Positions 8,887 through 17,381 of a stretch of 64,000 nt of DNA are shown here, piece by piece (the first letter of the stretch is position 1; every line of letters starts with the position of its first letter). The translations under genes and the position numbers were made by a program. Under the pieces are notes generated by a model, which worked only from the letters and a program-made list of their open reading frames with translations, was not told the DNA's origin and did not search any database. This stretch comes from Bacillus pumilus (lineage in GTDB: Bacteria > Bacillota > Bacilli > Bacillales > Bacillaceae), in NCBI RefSeq assembly GCF_003431975.1, contig NZ_CP027116.1, positions 186,001 through 250,000 of the forward strand. Direction: 5' to 3'.

Positions 8887-10206
8887 ATGGCGTATAATTC
8901 TAAAGGTGGTTTACCGTTTGAAGGTGCCTCAAAATTAGGTCATTTATCTCTAATGAATTCAGAGTGGATCACTTCTTTAGTAAAAGATTTTGAAGCTCAG
9001 TATAGTTCACCAAGTTCAAGTATTACTTCAAATTGGACTGAATTTAATGGTAGCTCTCAAAATCTTATTGACCAAATTTGGGTGGTAGATGGATCTTACG
9101 TTCCAGTTCAATCAGATGCTATTCCTCCAAAAGAAGCAGCATTTATTAAAACAGCTATTTTAAACATATCTGAAGCATCTTTTGAAAATATTGATAAATA
9201 TAACCCACACCCTATGGATTTACAAAAAATTATGAAAGATAGTGCTTTATTCCATTCTACGGTTTTACCTTTAAGAAACATTAAGTCTAGTAAAGGTACT
9301 AATTTTGATACAATTAGAAATATTATTTTTGAATCTATAAAAATTGATGAGAACGGTGAATATTTCGAAACGTTGAAATGGCTAACTTATCAAAAATGGT
9401 TAGATAAACCTACTAATTCACCTTCATTTAATTGTCCATTCTGTGAAATTAGTTTGGAATTTACGGCTGATCTTGAAAAAATGAATTGTACAGCATGTAA
9501 TAAAAAGCTTTATTTAACTGATATGATTGGTTTTCACTTAGATATGACTGAAGATAAAGCTACAGATGCTATCGCTTCAGCATATATGTCTATTATGGAA
9601 CATTTAATGTTATTCACCATAATAAGGTTATATTGGTCAAAGCAGGATAAATCATTGTATAAGAATACATTATTTATTAAAGATGGTCCACTAAGTCTAA
9701 ATAGTCAATATGTAAAATTGATTCCTCGTATACGAGAATTTTTAGAGTTTGCTAAACAAAATAGTATACTAATTAATATAATTGGCCAGGAGAAATCCGG
9801 GAAATTTGTTGATCACTTATCAATTGTAGGACGATATGTTAAACCTTTAGAAAAAGGCGAAAAACTTCACTATCATGTACTGAGTCATGATTACGTTGAA
9901 AAAGAAGTACAAGACAAACCAAGTACAATAAACTATGGAGAAAGATCAAATTGGGGAGAAAAAGTACTAGTGAAAGTCGATCCAGTTACGGAATTGGTTA
10001 TTAATGTACCTACAGGTGATTACTTGAATAGGAAAAATGCACCTTTAGCAAACGAATTAATTAACTTAGACGTTATTTTAAATGTTATCCCGCATATCGT
10101 TAGTAGAAGGTTTTCGGGAGGTTTGTATCCCATTGAATTAGCAAATGGGATAGCTTCACTTTCAAGTTATCCATCAGCTAAGATACTTCAAAGATTATTA
10201 GAATAA
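8887..10206 (+). CDS. NurA-domain nuclease with inserted zinc ribbon
   Basis: A 439-residue protein with the two acidic signatures of the NurA nuclease fold: VVDGSYVPV with Asp68 and LFIKDGPLSL with Asp266. A CPFC (Cys183/186) plus CTAC (Cys201/204) pair between them looks like a zinc ribbon insert. NurA enzymes are metal-dependent nucleases working with HerA. I place the start at the ATG at 8887, nine to twelve bases after AAGGAGATG; an in-frame ATG at 8875 overlaps that ribosome binding site. The start lies 16 bases after the HerA stop, so the two are co-translated. It is the likely DNA-cutting effector of the set. Confidence 0.82.
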   Translation: MAYNSKGGLPFEGASKLGHLSLMNSEWITSLVKDFEAQYSSPSSSITSNWTEFNGSSQNLIDQIWVVDGSYVPVQSDAIPPKEAAFIKTAILNISEASFENIDKYNPHPMDLQKIMKDSALFHSTVLPLRNIKSSKGTNFDTIRNIIFESIKIDENGEYFETLKWLTYQKWLDKPTNSPSFNCPFCEISLEFTADLEKMNCTACNKKLYLTDMIGFHLDMTEDKATDAIASAYMSIMEHLMLFTIIRLYWSKQDKSLYKNTLFIKDGPLSLNSQYVKLIPRIREFLEFAKQNSILINIIGQEKSGKFVDHLSIVGRYVKPLEKGEKLHYHVLSHDYVEKEVQDKPSTINYGERSNWGEKVLVKVDPVTELVINVPTGDYLNRKNAPLANELINLDVILNVIPHIVSRRFSGGLYPIELANGIASLSSYPSAKILQRLLE

Positions 10207-10430
10207 CTTAAAATAAAAGATTAGCTTGTCATGTGAGGTTAACTTCAGAAGAGTAGAAATATGTTATAATCAATCCTTTTTATATAAAATTTAATTAACA
10301 CAAAATTTATCCGTATTTTGATCAATCATTATTCAAAATGCGTAGGTATCTTCCATCCTAAATTTAATATTTTTAGCGAACTTTTGATTAGATATTATAT
10401 GTAATATCATGAGATAAGAGAGAAGAACAC
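10207..10430. other. AT-rich right flank of the island
   Basis: About 220 AT-rich bases without a gene. There is no clear terminator after the nuclease gene. A T-rich -10-like stretch precedes the next gene, where base composition returns to the core level. Confidence 0.4.
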
Positions 10431-10787
10431 ATGACCAAACCTAAAATTTACACAATGAGCTTCGCAAAAGTCTATCCTCTCTACATCGCAAAGGCAGAGA
10501 GAAAAGGACGAACGAAAGCTGAAGTCGATACGATTATTTGTTGGTTGACCGGGTACAGTCCGGAAGAGCTACAGGAACAGGTGGACAAACAGACAGATGT
10601 TGAAACTTTTTTTGCTGAGGCTCCTGAGCTTCATCCTTCCCGTAGCTTAATTAAAGGAGTCATCTGTGGTGTTCGAGTAGAGGACATTGAGGAAGAAACG
10701 ATGAAAAACATTCGGTATCTAGATAAGCTGATTGATGAGTTAGCCAAGGGAAAGAAAATGGAAAAGATTTTGCGAGATTCGTCATGA
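10431..10787 (+). CDS. DUF2200 family protein
   Basis: A 118-residue soluble protein opening with the family's characteristic [21 protein letters not shown] and continuing with [19 protein letters not shown]2200 proteins are small, widespread in Firmicutes and without known function. It has AGAGAGAAG upstream, stands alone, and is closed by a perfect terminator. It marks the return to core-like base composition after the island. Confidence 0.85.
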   Translation: MTKPKIYTMSFAKVYPLYIAKAERKGRTKAEVDTIICWLTGYSPEELQEQVDKQTDVETFFAEAPELHPSRSLIKGVICGVRVEDIEEETMKNIRYLDKLIDELAKGKKMEKILRDSS

Positions 10788-10799
10788 TCATCACAAGCA

Positions 10800-10833
10800 A
10801 GCCCAGTGAAGGAACCTTCACTGGGCTTTTTTA
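10800..10833 (+). terminator. Intrinsic terminator after the DUF2200 gene
   Basis: Perfect 13-base arms AGCCCAGTGAAGG and CCTTCACTGGGCT with a two-base AA centre, followed by T6. Confidence 0.92.
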
Positions 10834-10948
10834 TATTTATAGACCATTCGATCCACAAAAGTAAAATCCATTTGAACGAATCCCCTCTTCATGTCGTCAA
10901 AAGAAGTAATATCAAAACAAATTGACGTTTGAAAAGGGAGTGGTGTGG

Positions 10949-11140
10949 ATGGATATGAAGATGATTTTACCTCTCATTTTGCTGCAAGCCATTTTAATGG
11001 TGATTGGTTTGTTCGATTTGTTGAAAAGAGATCCATCGAGGATCAGAGGAGAGGTGAAGTGGGTTTGGGCTTTGGTGATTGTGTTTGTGGCGAGTGCCGG
11101 TCCTATTGCGTATTTCATTTTTGGTCGTAAACAATCTTAG
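10949..11140 (+). CDS. yxlE: YxlE-like small membrane protein (PLDc_N domain)
   Basis: A 63-residue protein with two membrane helices (about residues 4-18 and 36-57) separated by a basic loop, the layout of the phospholipase-D N-terminal (PLDc_N) membrane domain. Length and position before an ABC ATPase and permease match B. subtilis YxlE of the sigY operon. I choose ATG 10949 (MDMKMILPL), eight bases after GGGAG, rather than an earlier in-frame ATG at 10922. The B. subtilis operon head (sigY and yxlCD) is absent here. The function is unknown; in B. subtilis the yxl genes act with SigY. Confidence 0.7.
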   Translation: MDMKMILPLILLQAILMVIGLFDLLKRDPSRIRGEVKWVWALVIVFVASAGPIAYFIFGRKQS

Positions 11141-11154
11141 TAGGGGGGATTTGC

Positions 11155-12072
11155 TTGAATATGTTGGAGTGTCACGGGCTGACGAAATCGTATGGACGGC
11201 ATGAAGTGTTAAAAGATGTCTCGTTTTCTGTTGGGGAGGTTGGATGTGTTGGCTTTTTAGGAGCCAATGGAGCGGGAAAGACAACGACGATCCGGATTTT
11301 GACGGGGCTTGCTCGTCCTACGTCTGGTGTTGTGAAGGTGGCAGGTTTTGATGTCACAAAGGACATGGATCAAATCAGTCAGGTGATTGGGTACTGTCCG
11401 CAGCATCCTGCATTTTATCAGGATATGACGGGGCAGGAGTGGATGCATTGGGTTGGCGGGTTATTTCATTTAGAGAAAAACATCATTCGTTCTAAAACAG
11501 AGGAGCTGTTGAAGCTTTGCCGTGTGTATGAGGCGAAGGATCGTGCCATTGGTAGCTATAGCGGAGGCATGAAGCAGAGGCTTGCCATTGCCCAGGCGCT
11601 CATCAACAGCCCGAAAGTCCTTATCCTGGATGAACCTGTGTCTGCACTTGATCCAATGGGAAGAAAAGACGTCCTGACTTTGATTGAGCGTTTAAAGCAT
11701 GAGATGCTGATCTTTATGTCGACCCATATTTTAGATGATATTGAAAGAGTGGCGGATCACATTATCATGATCAACATCGGCAAAGTTGAGATGTCCTCTT
11801 CAATGAAACAGATCAAAGAAGACCATACCCAGCCCATGATTGAGTTGCAATTAGAACAACAGAATCCGAGACTAGTGGCTTTGTTAAAAGAACGGGATTG
11901 GGTGGAGGAATGCATGGAGACAGGAGACGTTTATCAAGTGCGAGTAAACGATCAATCAATGGCATTGAAGGAGTTGCCTCGTCTGATCACTGAAGCTGAT
12001 GGTGTTCTCCTCCATTATCGACTATCTAAGCTGACGCTTGAAGATATTTTCATGAAGGTTGTGAATGCATGA
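11155..12072 (+). CDS. yxlF: ABC transporter ATP-binding protein, YxlF-like
   Basis: A 305-residue ATPase with Walker A GANGAGKT, signature SYSGGMKQR, Walker B VLILDEP and the H-loop STHI, plus a ~90-residue C-terminal extension common in exporters of the CcmA/NatA/DrrA type. A TTG start at 11155 lies six bases after GGGGGG; an ATG two codons later is the alternative. It overlaps the permease by four bases and follows the YxlE-like gene by 14. It should power the YxlG-like permease; the substrate is unknown. Confidence 0.85.
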   Translation: MNMLECHGLTKSYGRHEVLKDVSFSVGEVGCVGFLGANGAGKTTTIRILTGLARPTSGVVKVAGFDVTKDMDQISQVIGYCPQHPAFYQDMTGQEWMHWVGGLFHLEKNIIRSKTEELLKLCRVYEAKDRAIGSYSGGMKQRLAIAQALINSPKVLILDEPVSALDPMGRKDVLTLIERLKHEMLIFMSTHILDDIERVADHIIMINIGKVEMSSSMKQIKEDHTQPMIELQLEQQNPRLVALLKERDWVEECMETGDVYQVRVNDQSMALKELPRLITEADGVLLHYRLSKLTLEDIFMKVVNA

Positions 12073-12833
12073 TGATGTTGAAAAAGGAATTTAGGGAGTT
12101 ATTCACTAGTTATAAAATCTTATATGTACCGATCATTTTTACGATTTTAATGATTACGCAGCCTATTACGCTCAAAATGCTGCCGGATCTTTTATCGAAA
12201 TCGGCTAATTTACCTGAAGGGTCTACATTTTATATACCAGAGCCTAGTGCTGGAGAGGCTTTAGCCAGTGCTTTGAGTAAATTTGATTCGCTTGGGGTGT
12301 TTATCCTGATTATGATCGTGATGGGGACGATCGCTGGTGAGCGTGCCTCTGGGGTGACGGCGATGATTATGGTGAAACCGATCAGTCGATTGAGTTATTA
12401 TGTCTCGAAAATTTGCGCCTATGCTTGTTTGACTTTGTTTAGTTTGGTAGTGGCAGTGCTTGCCTCCGTTTATTATGTGGACATCCAATTTGGGCATGTG
12501 GATTGGGTCAATGTGGTTAAAGGCACGCTTCTTTATTATCCAAACTTATTGCTGATTGTGGTATCGACCATTTGTGCTTCGGCATTCTTCACGCGTTCCG
12601 TCACAGCTGGCGGTGTATCGCTTTTGATCAACCTTATTCTATTTACCGTTCCTTCATTTTATGAGGATGCATTAGGGAAGTTTGCACCTAAAGGCGTGAC
12701 AAGTGCGGCCGAGGAAATGATTCGTGGTGGAACTTATTCGGATCAGGCGCTTACAAGCTTTCTAGGTGTATCGGTATTGATTGGTTTCTTTTTTTTCATT
12801 GGATGGTTTCTTTTTAGAAAACAAGAATTATAG
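12069..12833 (+). CDS. yxlG: ABC-2 type permease, YxlG-like
   Basis: A 254-residue integral membrane protein with about six helices: one near the N-terminus, the GTIAGERASG cytoplasmic loop typical of ABC-2 permeases, and a C-terminal FFFFIGWFLF helix. The start overlaps the ATPase stop as ATGA, so the two are translationally coupled. With the two genes before it, it forms a yxlEFG-like exporter module closed by a terminator. Confidence 0.83.
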   Translation: MMMLKKEFRELFTSYKILYVPIIFTILMITQPITLKMLPDLLSKSANLPEGSTFYIPEPSAGEALASALSKFDSLGVFILIMIVMGTIAGERASGVTAMIMVKPISRLSYYVSKICAYACLTLFSLVVAVLASVYYVDIQFGHVDWVNVVKGTLLYYPNLLLIVVSTICASAFFTRSVTAGGVSLLINLILFTVPSFYEDALGKFAPKGVTSAAEEMIRGGTYSDQALTSFLGVSVLIGFFFFIGWFLFRKQEL

Positions 12834-12841
12834 CTTGCTGT

Positions 12842-12868
12842 ACCCTTTACATCTAAAGGGGTTTTTTT
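12842..12868 (+). terminator. Intrinsic terminator after the yxlG-like gene
   Basis: CCCTTTA and TAAAGGG with a four-base loop, then G and a run of seven T. Confidence 0.8.
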
Positions 12869-12941
12869 ATGGAGAATATATATTTAGTAAGTATGTATAG
12901 AGTGTTTAATGAATGAAATTCACATATTATCTTTAAAATTA

Positions 12942-12958
12942 TATATACTTAGTATATA
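12942..12958 (+). promoter_or_regulatory. Palindromic operator overlapping a -10 box
   Basis: TATATAC-TTA-GTATATA is a perfect 7-3-7 inverted repeat. Its right arm runs into TATAAT (12955-12960), a perfect -10 box; the matching -35 (TTTAAA, 12932-12937) is weak. An imperfect copy of the motif lies near 12877-12899. The position suits a repressor, and the PadR protein encoded at the end of this operon (16151-16663) is the obvious candidate. Confidence 0.55.
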
Positions 12959-12991
12959 ATAACGTCATATACGGATGGGGGGATTTTACAG

Positions 12992-13711
12992 ATGATTGAG
13001 ATCAAGAATGTAAAAAAGGAGTTCATTCAAGGCCAGGAGCGGACTGAGGTACTGAAGGGCGTTGATTTGACGGTAGAAGAAGGGGAATTTGTAGCGGTCA
13101 TGGGGCCGAGTGGCTCTGGAAAAAGTACATTGCTTCAGCTGTTAGGCGGGCTTGATCTGCCTACTGGTGGGGAGATTTTGATAGATGAGCACCAGTTAAG
13201 TGAGATGAATGAGAAAGAGAGAACGATTTTTCGCAGAAAACAGATTGGGTTTGTGTTTCAAAATTATCAGCTGCTGCCTACGTTAACTGTCGAAGAGAAT
13301 GTGGCGTTTCCGCTGCATGCAGATGGACATTTAACAAAGGAGAATCAACAGACGGTTGCAGAACTGTTAGATGCTGTTGGCTTGAATGGGCTTGGGCGAA
13401 AACGGGCTAGTTTGCTGAGCGGCGGGCAGCAGCAGCGTGTAGCGATTGCAAGGGCTCTAGTCAATCAGCCATCAGTGCTGTTAGCGGATGAGCCGACGGG
13501 GAACTTGGACCGACATAGAGCAGAAGATATTTTGGCGTTAATGTGCAAGTTTAATCGAGAAAGCAAGCAGACAATCATCATGGTGACGCATGATATTTTC
13601 GCAGCGGGATTTGCGGATCGAATCATCCTTTTTAAAGATGGTGTCATTGATCAAGTGATTTCTAGAAAGGATGATGATTATGCTCAGTATGTGGCGAATT
13701 TCATGGCGTAA
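12992..13711 (+). CDS. ABC transporter ATP-binding protein (MacB/LolD type)
   Basis: A 239-residue ATPase of the class that pairs with FtsX-fold permeases. Walker A is GPSGSGKS, the Q-loop lies in FVFQNYQLLP, the signature is LLSGGQQQR, Walker B is LLADEPTGNLD and the switch His is in VTHD. It is preceded by GGGGGGA. Its 3' end overlaps the permease gene by 32 bases. In Bacillus such ATPase/FtsX pairs often export or sense cell-envelope peptides, but no two-component genes lie beside this one; a PadR regulator does. Confidence 0.9.
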   Translation: MIEIKNVKKEFIQGQERTEVLKGVDLTVEEGEFVAVMGPSGSGKSTLLQLLGGLDLPTGGEILIDEHQLSEMNEKERTIFRRKQIGFVFQNYQLLPTLTVEENVAFPLHADGHLTKENQQTVAELLDAVGLNGLGRKRASLLSGGQQQRVAIARALVNQPSVLLADEPTGNLDRHRAEDILALMCKFNRESKQTIIMVTHDIFAAGFADRIILFKDGVIDQVISRKDDDYAQYVANFMA

Positions 13712-16145
13712 CATGATTCAGCATAAAAAGCGGTTCGCCATTTCTGTCCTTGGCATCATGGTGGGGATTGCTTTTGTGACGTCGATGCTCATTGCCGATC
13801 GAACAACAAATGATGTTTTCAAATACTATGAGAAAATGTATGTCGCCGATGCAGATTATTGGGTATTGAGTGACGATCATACGTACGATGAGGAACAAAT
13901 TTCCTCCATTTTAAAGCATCCTGATGTGACAGGGTCATTATTGGCACTGGATAAACAGACGTTTTTTGATGTGGAAGGTGACCACTCTCTTAACCAACGG
14001 GCAGTGCGAATTACAGGGGTGCAAGATCAAACGAGTTCTTTACTGAAGCTCCCTGTGATTGAAGGGCATTTGGATAATCAAGGGTTGGTCATACCAGACG
14101 TTGTGGCGAAGCTGCTGAATAAAAAGGTGGGAGATACGATTCGTTTTTCTGAATTGGGTGAAGCGAAGGTGTCTGCCATTGTGGAATATACGCAGCTGCT
14201 TTCAAGTCCTAGTGACTGGGAGAGTGCCGAATCATCAAGTTTTCGTGTGATGGCGCCGCTTGATGTATTAAGAGAGTGGACAGGATTGGATGATCAGCTT
14301 TCTTATATGAGATTTCAGACGAATGAAGGCGGGGAGCAGCTTTTTCAATCTTTGCAGAAAGAGTTCAAGGATGCCGATGTTTTTGTCCAGCCTGTGGTGG
14401 CGGATGACCGGCAAAGTAATGATATCGGTGGACTGTATACATTCTTTTATTTGATTGCAGGGCTGTCGATGTTTATGAGTGGTTTTATTGTGTTCAATAT
14501 GATTTATACGAGTGTGATGGAACGAAAAAAGGAATTTGCAATTATGAAGAGCTTCGGCTATACGAAGGGTTCTGTTTTTAAGCTGGTTTTGATTGAGGTG
14601 CTGATCTTAGCTTGTATTGGAACAGCCATTGGGGTTCCGATCGGCGTCTGGCTTGGAGATGTGTTCATGCAAACGCTACTTGGTGTGTTTGCTTTTGATA
14701 TGGTGTATTCGTTAAATTGGCAAATGCCTGTTTTGATAGCTGTGGTCATTGGCATTCTTTTTCCTGTGCTGTTTTCGTTATTTCCGATCTACCATGCTGG
14801 GAAAACGTCTGTGCTGATAACGTTAAAATCAACCACCGGAGCATCTGCATCGAAAAAGCAGTCGATCATTCGAGCGGTCATTGGGATAGGTTTGCTTTTA
14901 TTTGGATGGGTGGATCATCCAGTTTCTTATCTTGCGATTGCAGCCAGTCTCGTTCTGTTATTTCCGTTTTTACTGCTTTTATTGAATCGTTTGTTGGCAC
15001 CTCTTTTGAAGCTTCTCTTTGGTTATTCTGGTCATCTATCAGTACAGCATGTCACGCAGCAATTGAACAGAAATGCGAACACGGCAGCTATTCTTGCGGT
15101 TGGAATTGCTGTGATTTTACTACTAAGTGCGGTGATTGAATCAGCACCAGACAGCTACGACAAGAATATTCGTCAAACGTATGGAGGCGATATCAGGATT
15201 ACGTCTGAAGCGCCATGGACGAAAGCAGATCAAGAAAAGCTGTCAGCATACGAGTCTGTTGAGCGTGTTGAGCCGGTCATGGAAGCTGCTCCTTTGACAT
15301 GGGAAACAATGAAGGGAGAGAAAAGGCAATTCTCCATTATCGGTGTAGACAAAGAAGCACCGTCTCTCGTGGAAGATGACAATAAAAGAGATTTGTATCA
15401 ACAGTTAGCGGAAAAGCCTTCTATTGTTTTAGGAGAGCGTGCGTTTGATGAATGGGGTGGGCATGTTGGTGAGCGTATGTATCTGAATGCTCCTTCTGGC
15501 CCTAAGCAGTTACAAGTGATTGATGTGGTTAAGACCTCTCATCATTCAGGCTATGTAGCGTTTGTAGATCAGACTTTTTTACAGAAAGAGCTTGGCTGGA
15601 CACATTCTTTTGATTTATTGGTAACGTTAAAAGACAAAGGCACCGGTGAGCCTTTACGCGATCAGCTATGGGAGGACTTTGGCCAGCGGCTGTCTAAGGT
15701 AAAAACGGTGGAGGATGAAATTGAATCAACGACATCAGCTTTAACGGGAATGAATGAGTTAATTTCTATGATGCTCATTTTCATTGTTGCGCTTGCGAGC
15801 ATTGGAACAGCCAATACGCTACTGATGAATACGCTTGAACGTACGTCTGAGATTGGCACTATGCGGGCCATTGGACTGACAAAGCAGCAGGTGCGAAAAA
15901 TGATTGTTGGTGAAGGTTTGCTGATTGGATTGTCAGGTGTGATTGGCGGTATTTTAGCTGGCGTGCTCCTTCTTTTTGTCTCAAGCCAATCAGCGTGGCT
16001 GGGAGGATTTGTTTCATTCCAGCTGTCATTTGTTCATGTACTGCTGGCAGTGATTGCAGGAATCGGACTTAGTTTAGCGGCTTCGTGGATTTCTAGTGCA
16101 ACAGCGAGTAAAATAGAGATGATATCATCACTTAAAGAAGGTTAA
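13680..16145 (+). CDS. FtsX/MacB-type ABC permease
   Basis: An ~821-residue permease with the duplicated FtsX layout: an N-terminal helix (RFAISVLGIMVGIAFV), a large extracytoplasmic domain, three helices near residues 255-370, then a second helix, second outer domain and three C-terminal helices near residues 690-810. SVMERKKEFAIMKSFG and TLERTSEIGTMRAIG are the repeated cytoplasmic loops of the family. I place the start at ATG 13680, nine bases after AGAAAGG; in-frame ATGs at 13671 and 13674 are less well spaced. It partners the preceding ATPase. Confidence 0.88.
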   Translation: MLSMWRISWRNMIQHKKRFAISVLGIMVGIAFVTSMLIADRTTNDVFKYYEKMYVADADYWVLSDDHTYDEEQISSILKHPDVTGSLLALDKQTFFDVEGDHSLNQRAVRITGVQDQTSSLLKLPVIEGHLDNQGLVIPDVVAKLLNKKVGDTIRFSELGEAKVSAIVEYTQLLSSPSDWESAESSSFRVMAPLDVLREWTGLDDQLSYMRFQTNEGGEQLFQSLQKEFKDADVFVQPVVADDRQSNDIGGLYTFFYLIAGLSMFMSGFIVFNMIYTSVMERKKEFAIMKSFGYTKGSVFKLVLIEVLILACIGTAIGVPIGVWLGDVFMQTLLGVFAFDMVYSLNWQMPVLIAVVIGILFPVLFSLFPIYHAGKTSVLITLKSTTGASASKKQSIIRAVIGIGLLLFGWVDHPVSYLAIAASLVLLFPFLLLLLNRLLAPLLKLLFGYSGHLSVQHVTQQLNRNANTAAILAVGIAVILLLSAVIESAPDSYDKNIRQTYGGDIRITSEAPWTKADQEKLSAYESVERVEPVMEAAPLTWETMKGEKRQFSIIGVDKEAPSLVEDDNKRDLYQQLAEKPSIVLGERAFDEWGGHVGERMYLNAPSGPKQLQVIDVVKTSHHSGYVAFVDQTFLQKELGWTHSFDLLVTLKDKGTGEPLRDQLWEDFGQRLSKVKTVEDEIESTTSALTGMNELISMMLIFIVALASIGTANTLLMNTLERTSEIGTMRAIGLTKQQVRKMIVGEGLLIGLSGVIGGILAGVLLLFVSSQSAWLGGFVSFQLSFVHVLLAVIAGIGLSLAASWISSATASKIEMISSLKEG

Positions 16146-16150
16146 ATCAT

Positions 16151-16663
16151 ATGTCAGTGAAATACGGAATTTTAACATCGCTATGTCAGCAGCAAAATCA
16201 TGGATATGAATTAAAGCTAGAGCTGGAGTCCCTTCTCGGAATGAAAGGGAGAATCAACCCGGGGCAAATATACACGACGCTTGATCGGTTAATCCGTGAT
16301 CAATTGGTGACGGCAGTCGGAATCGATGACCAAGAACGTAAGCTGTACGCCATCACGGAAGACGGCAGACAGGAGCTGGAACAGTGGCTGTTGGCGCCTG
16401 TTCCGTATCATTCTGCGAAGGATGACTTTCATTTTAAGTGGAGCTGTGCACGGAAGATCGGATTTCATCAAGAAAGAGAAATGCTTCAGCAGCAGAAAGC
16501 CGTCATTATGAAAGATGTGATGGAACTCACGAAGCTGAAAACGGAATGTCTCGTGCAAGGTGACGAGAGTCGTTACTTATTAATTTCCGGTACACTGCTT
16601 CATTTAGAGGCGGATTTGAATTGGATTCATCAGATTGAGCATCGAAGCGGGGCATCATTTTAA
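16151..16663 (+). CDS. PadR family transcriptional regulator
   Basis: A 170-residue regulator with an N-terminal winged helix (MSVKYGILTSLCQQQNHGYE, then GRINPGQIYTTLDRL) and an alpha-helical Vir_act_alpha_C-type C-terminal half for dimerisation. PadR proteins are usually repressors, often released by an effector. It lies five bases after the permease gene as the last gene of the operon, so autoregulation through the palindrome at 12942-12958 is likely. No metal or ligand site can be named from sequence. Confidence 0.88.
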   Translation: MSVKYGILTSLCQQQNHGYELKLELESLLGMKGRINPGQIYTTLDRLIRDQLVTAVGIDDQERKLYAITEDGRQELEQWLLAPVPYHSAKDDFHFKWSCARKIGFHQEREMLQQQKAVIMKDVMELTKLKTECLVQGDESRYLLISGTLLHLEADLNWIHQIEHRSGASF

Positions 16664-16664
16664 G

Positions 16665-16692
16665 AAGGTCTTTCTTTTGAAAGACCTTTTTT
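16665..16692 (+). terminator. Intrinsic terminator after the padR gene
   Basis: AAGGTCTTTC and GAAAGACCTT with a TTTT loop, followed by T-rich sequence. Confidence 0.88.
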
Positions 16693-16788
16693 AATTGACC
16701 CTATTAGGAGCATATCAATCTGAGCGGGAAAGAAAGTTTGGTATGATGGGTATAAATTGATTGTATTTTCAGAAAAGGGGTTTTGTTC

Positions 16789-17178
16789 ATGCGAACATCA
16801 CGTAATCCGGAGACCATTCACCCGCCAGTTGCACCCTATACACACCAAATAGAAACAACAGGACCACAGCGGTGGTTAACCTTATCAGGTCAAGTAGGGA
16901 TGGAGGCGGATGGGGCCATCCCAGAGAGCCCGTTGGAGCAGCTCGAATTAGCATTAGAGAATGTGAAACGAAACGTCGAAGCGGCAGACATGGCGGTAGA
17001 GGACATAACGAAACTAGTGTTTTATCTCGTGGGAGAATTTGATGCTGCGAGTAGAAAACGAATCATGGGGCAGTTTTTAGGCGATCATCTGCCATGTATG
17101 ACGATGATTTATGTGGTCGCCCTGGCTTCTCCTGTTTTTAAGGTAGAGGTGGATGCTTGGGCTTGTCAGGAGATTTAA
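16789..17178 (+). CDS. RidA family (YjgF/YER057c/UK114) protein
   Basis: A 129-residue protein of the RidA fold, whose best-known members hydrolyse reactive enamine/imine intermediates of amino-acid metabolism. The LTLSGQVGM block and the C-terminal VVALASPVFKVEVDAWA strand fit the family. In place of the catalytic Arg region of classical RidA (a C-R-x-x-x-Y type patch) there is SPVFKVEVDA, so this may be a divergent subgroup with another substrate. I use ATG 16789, eight bases after AAAAGGGG. It is monocistronic. Confidence 0.8.
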   Translation: MRTSRNPETIHPPVAPYTHQIETTGPQRWLTLSGQVGMEADGAIPESPLEQLELALENVKRNVEAADMAVEDITKLVFYLVGEFDAASRKRIMGQFLGDHLPCMTMIYVVALASPVFKVEVDAWACQEI

Positions 17179-17188
17179 TCGGTAAAAG

Positions 17189-17216
17189 ATTGGGTGATTG
17201 ATGCTCAATCTTTTTT
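17189..17216 (+). terminator. Intrinsic terminator after the RidA gene
   Basis: AAGATTGGGT pairs with GCTCAATCTT (two G-T pairs) around a seven-base loop, then T6. Confidence 0.75.
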
Positions 17217-17381
17217 GTTTTGTGAGATTTTAAGAGTTTTCATTGAATAAATTACCTTTATGCCCTTATCTTGTAATTTTTTGTATGGTAATATCAGGGT
17301 AAATGTTGAGTGGGTCTAAGTACATTTACATATAACACCATTGATAAGCATACATCACTCTACTAGTAAGGGAGAGATTTG

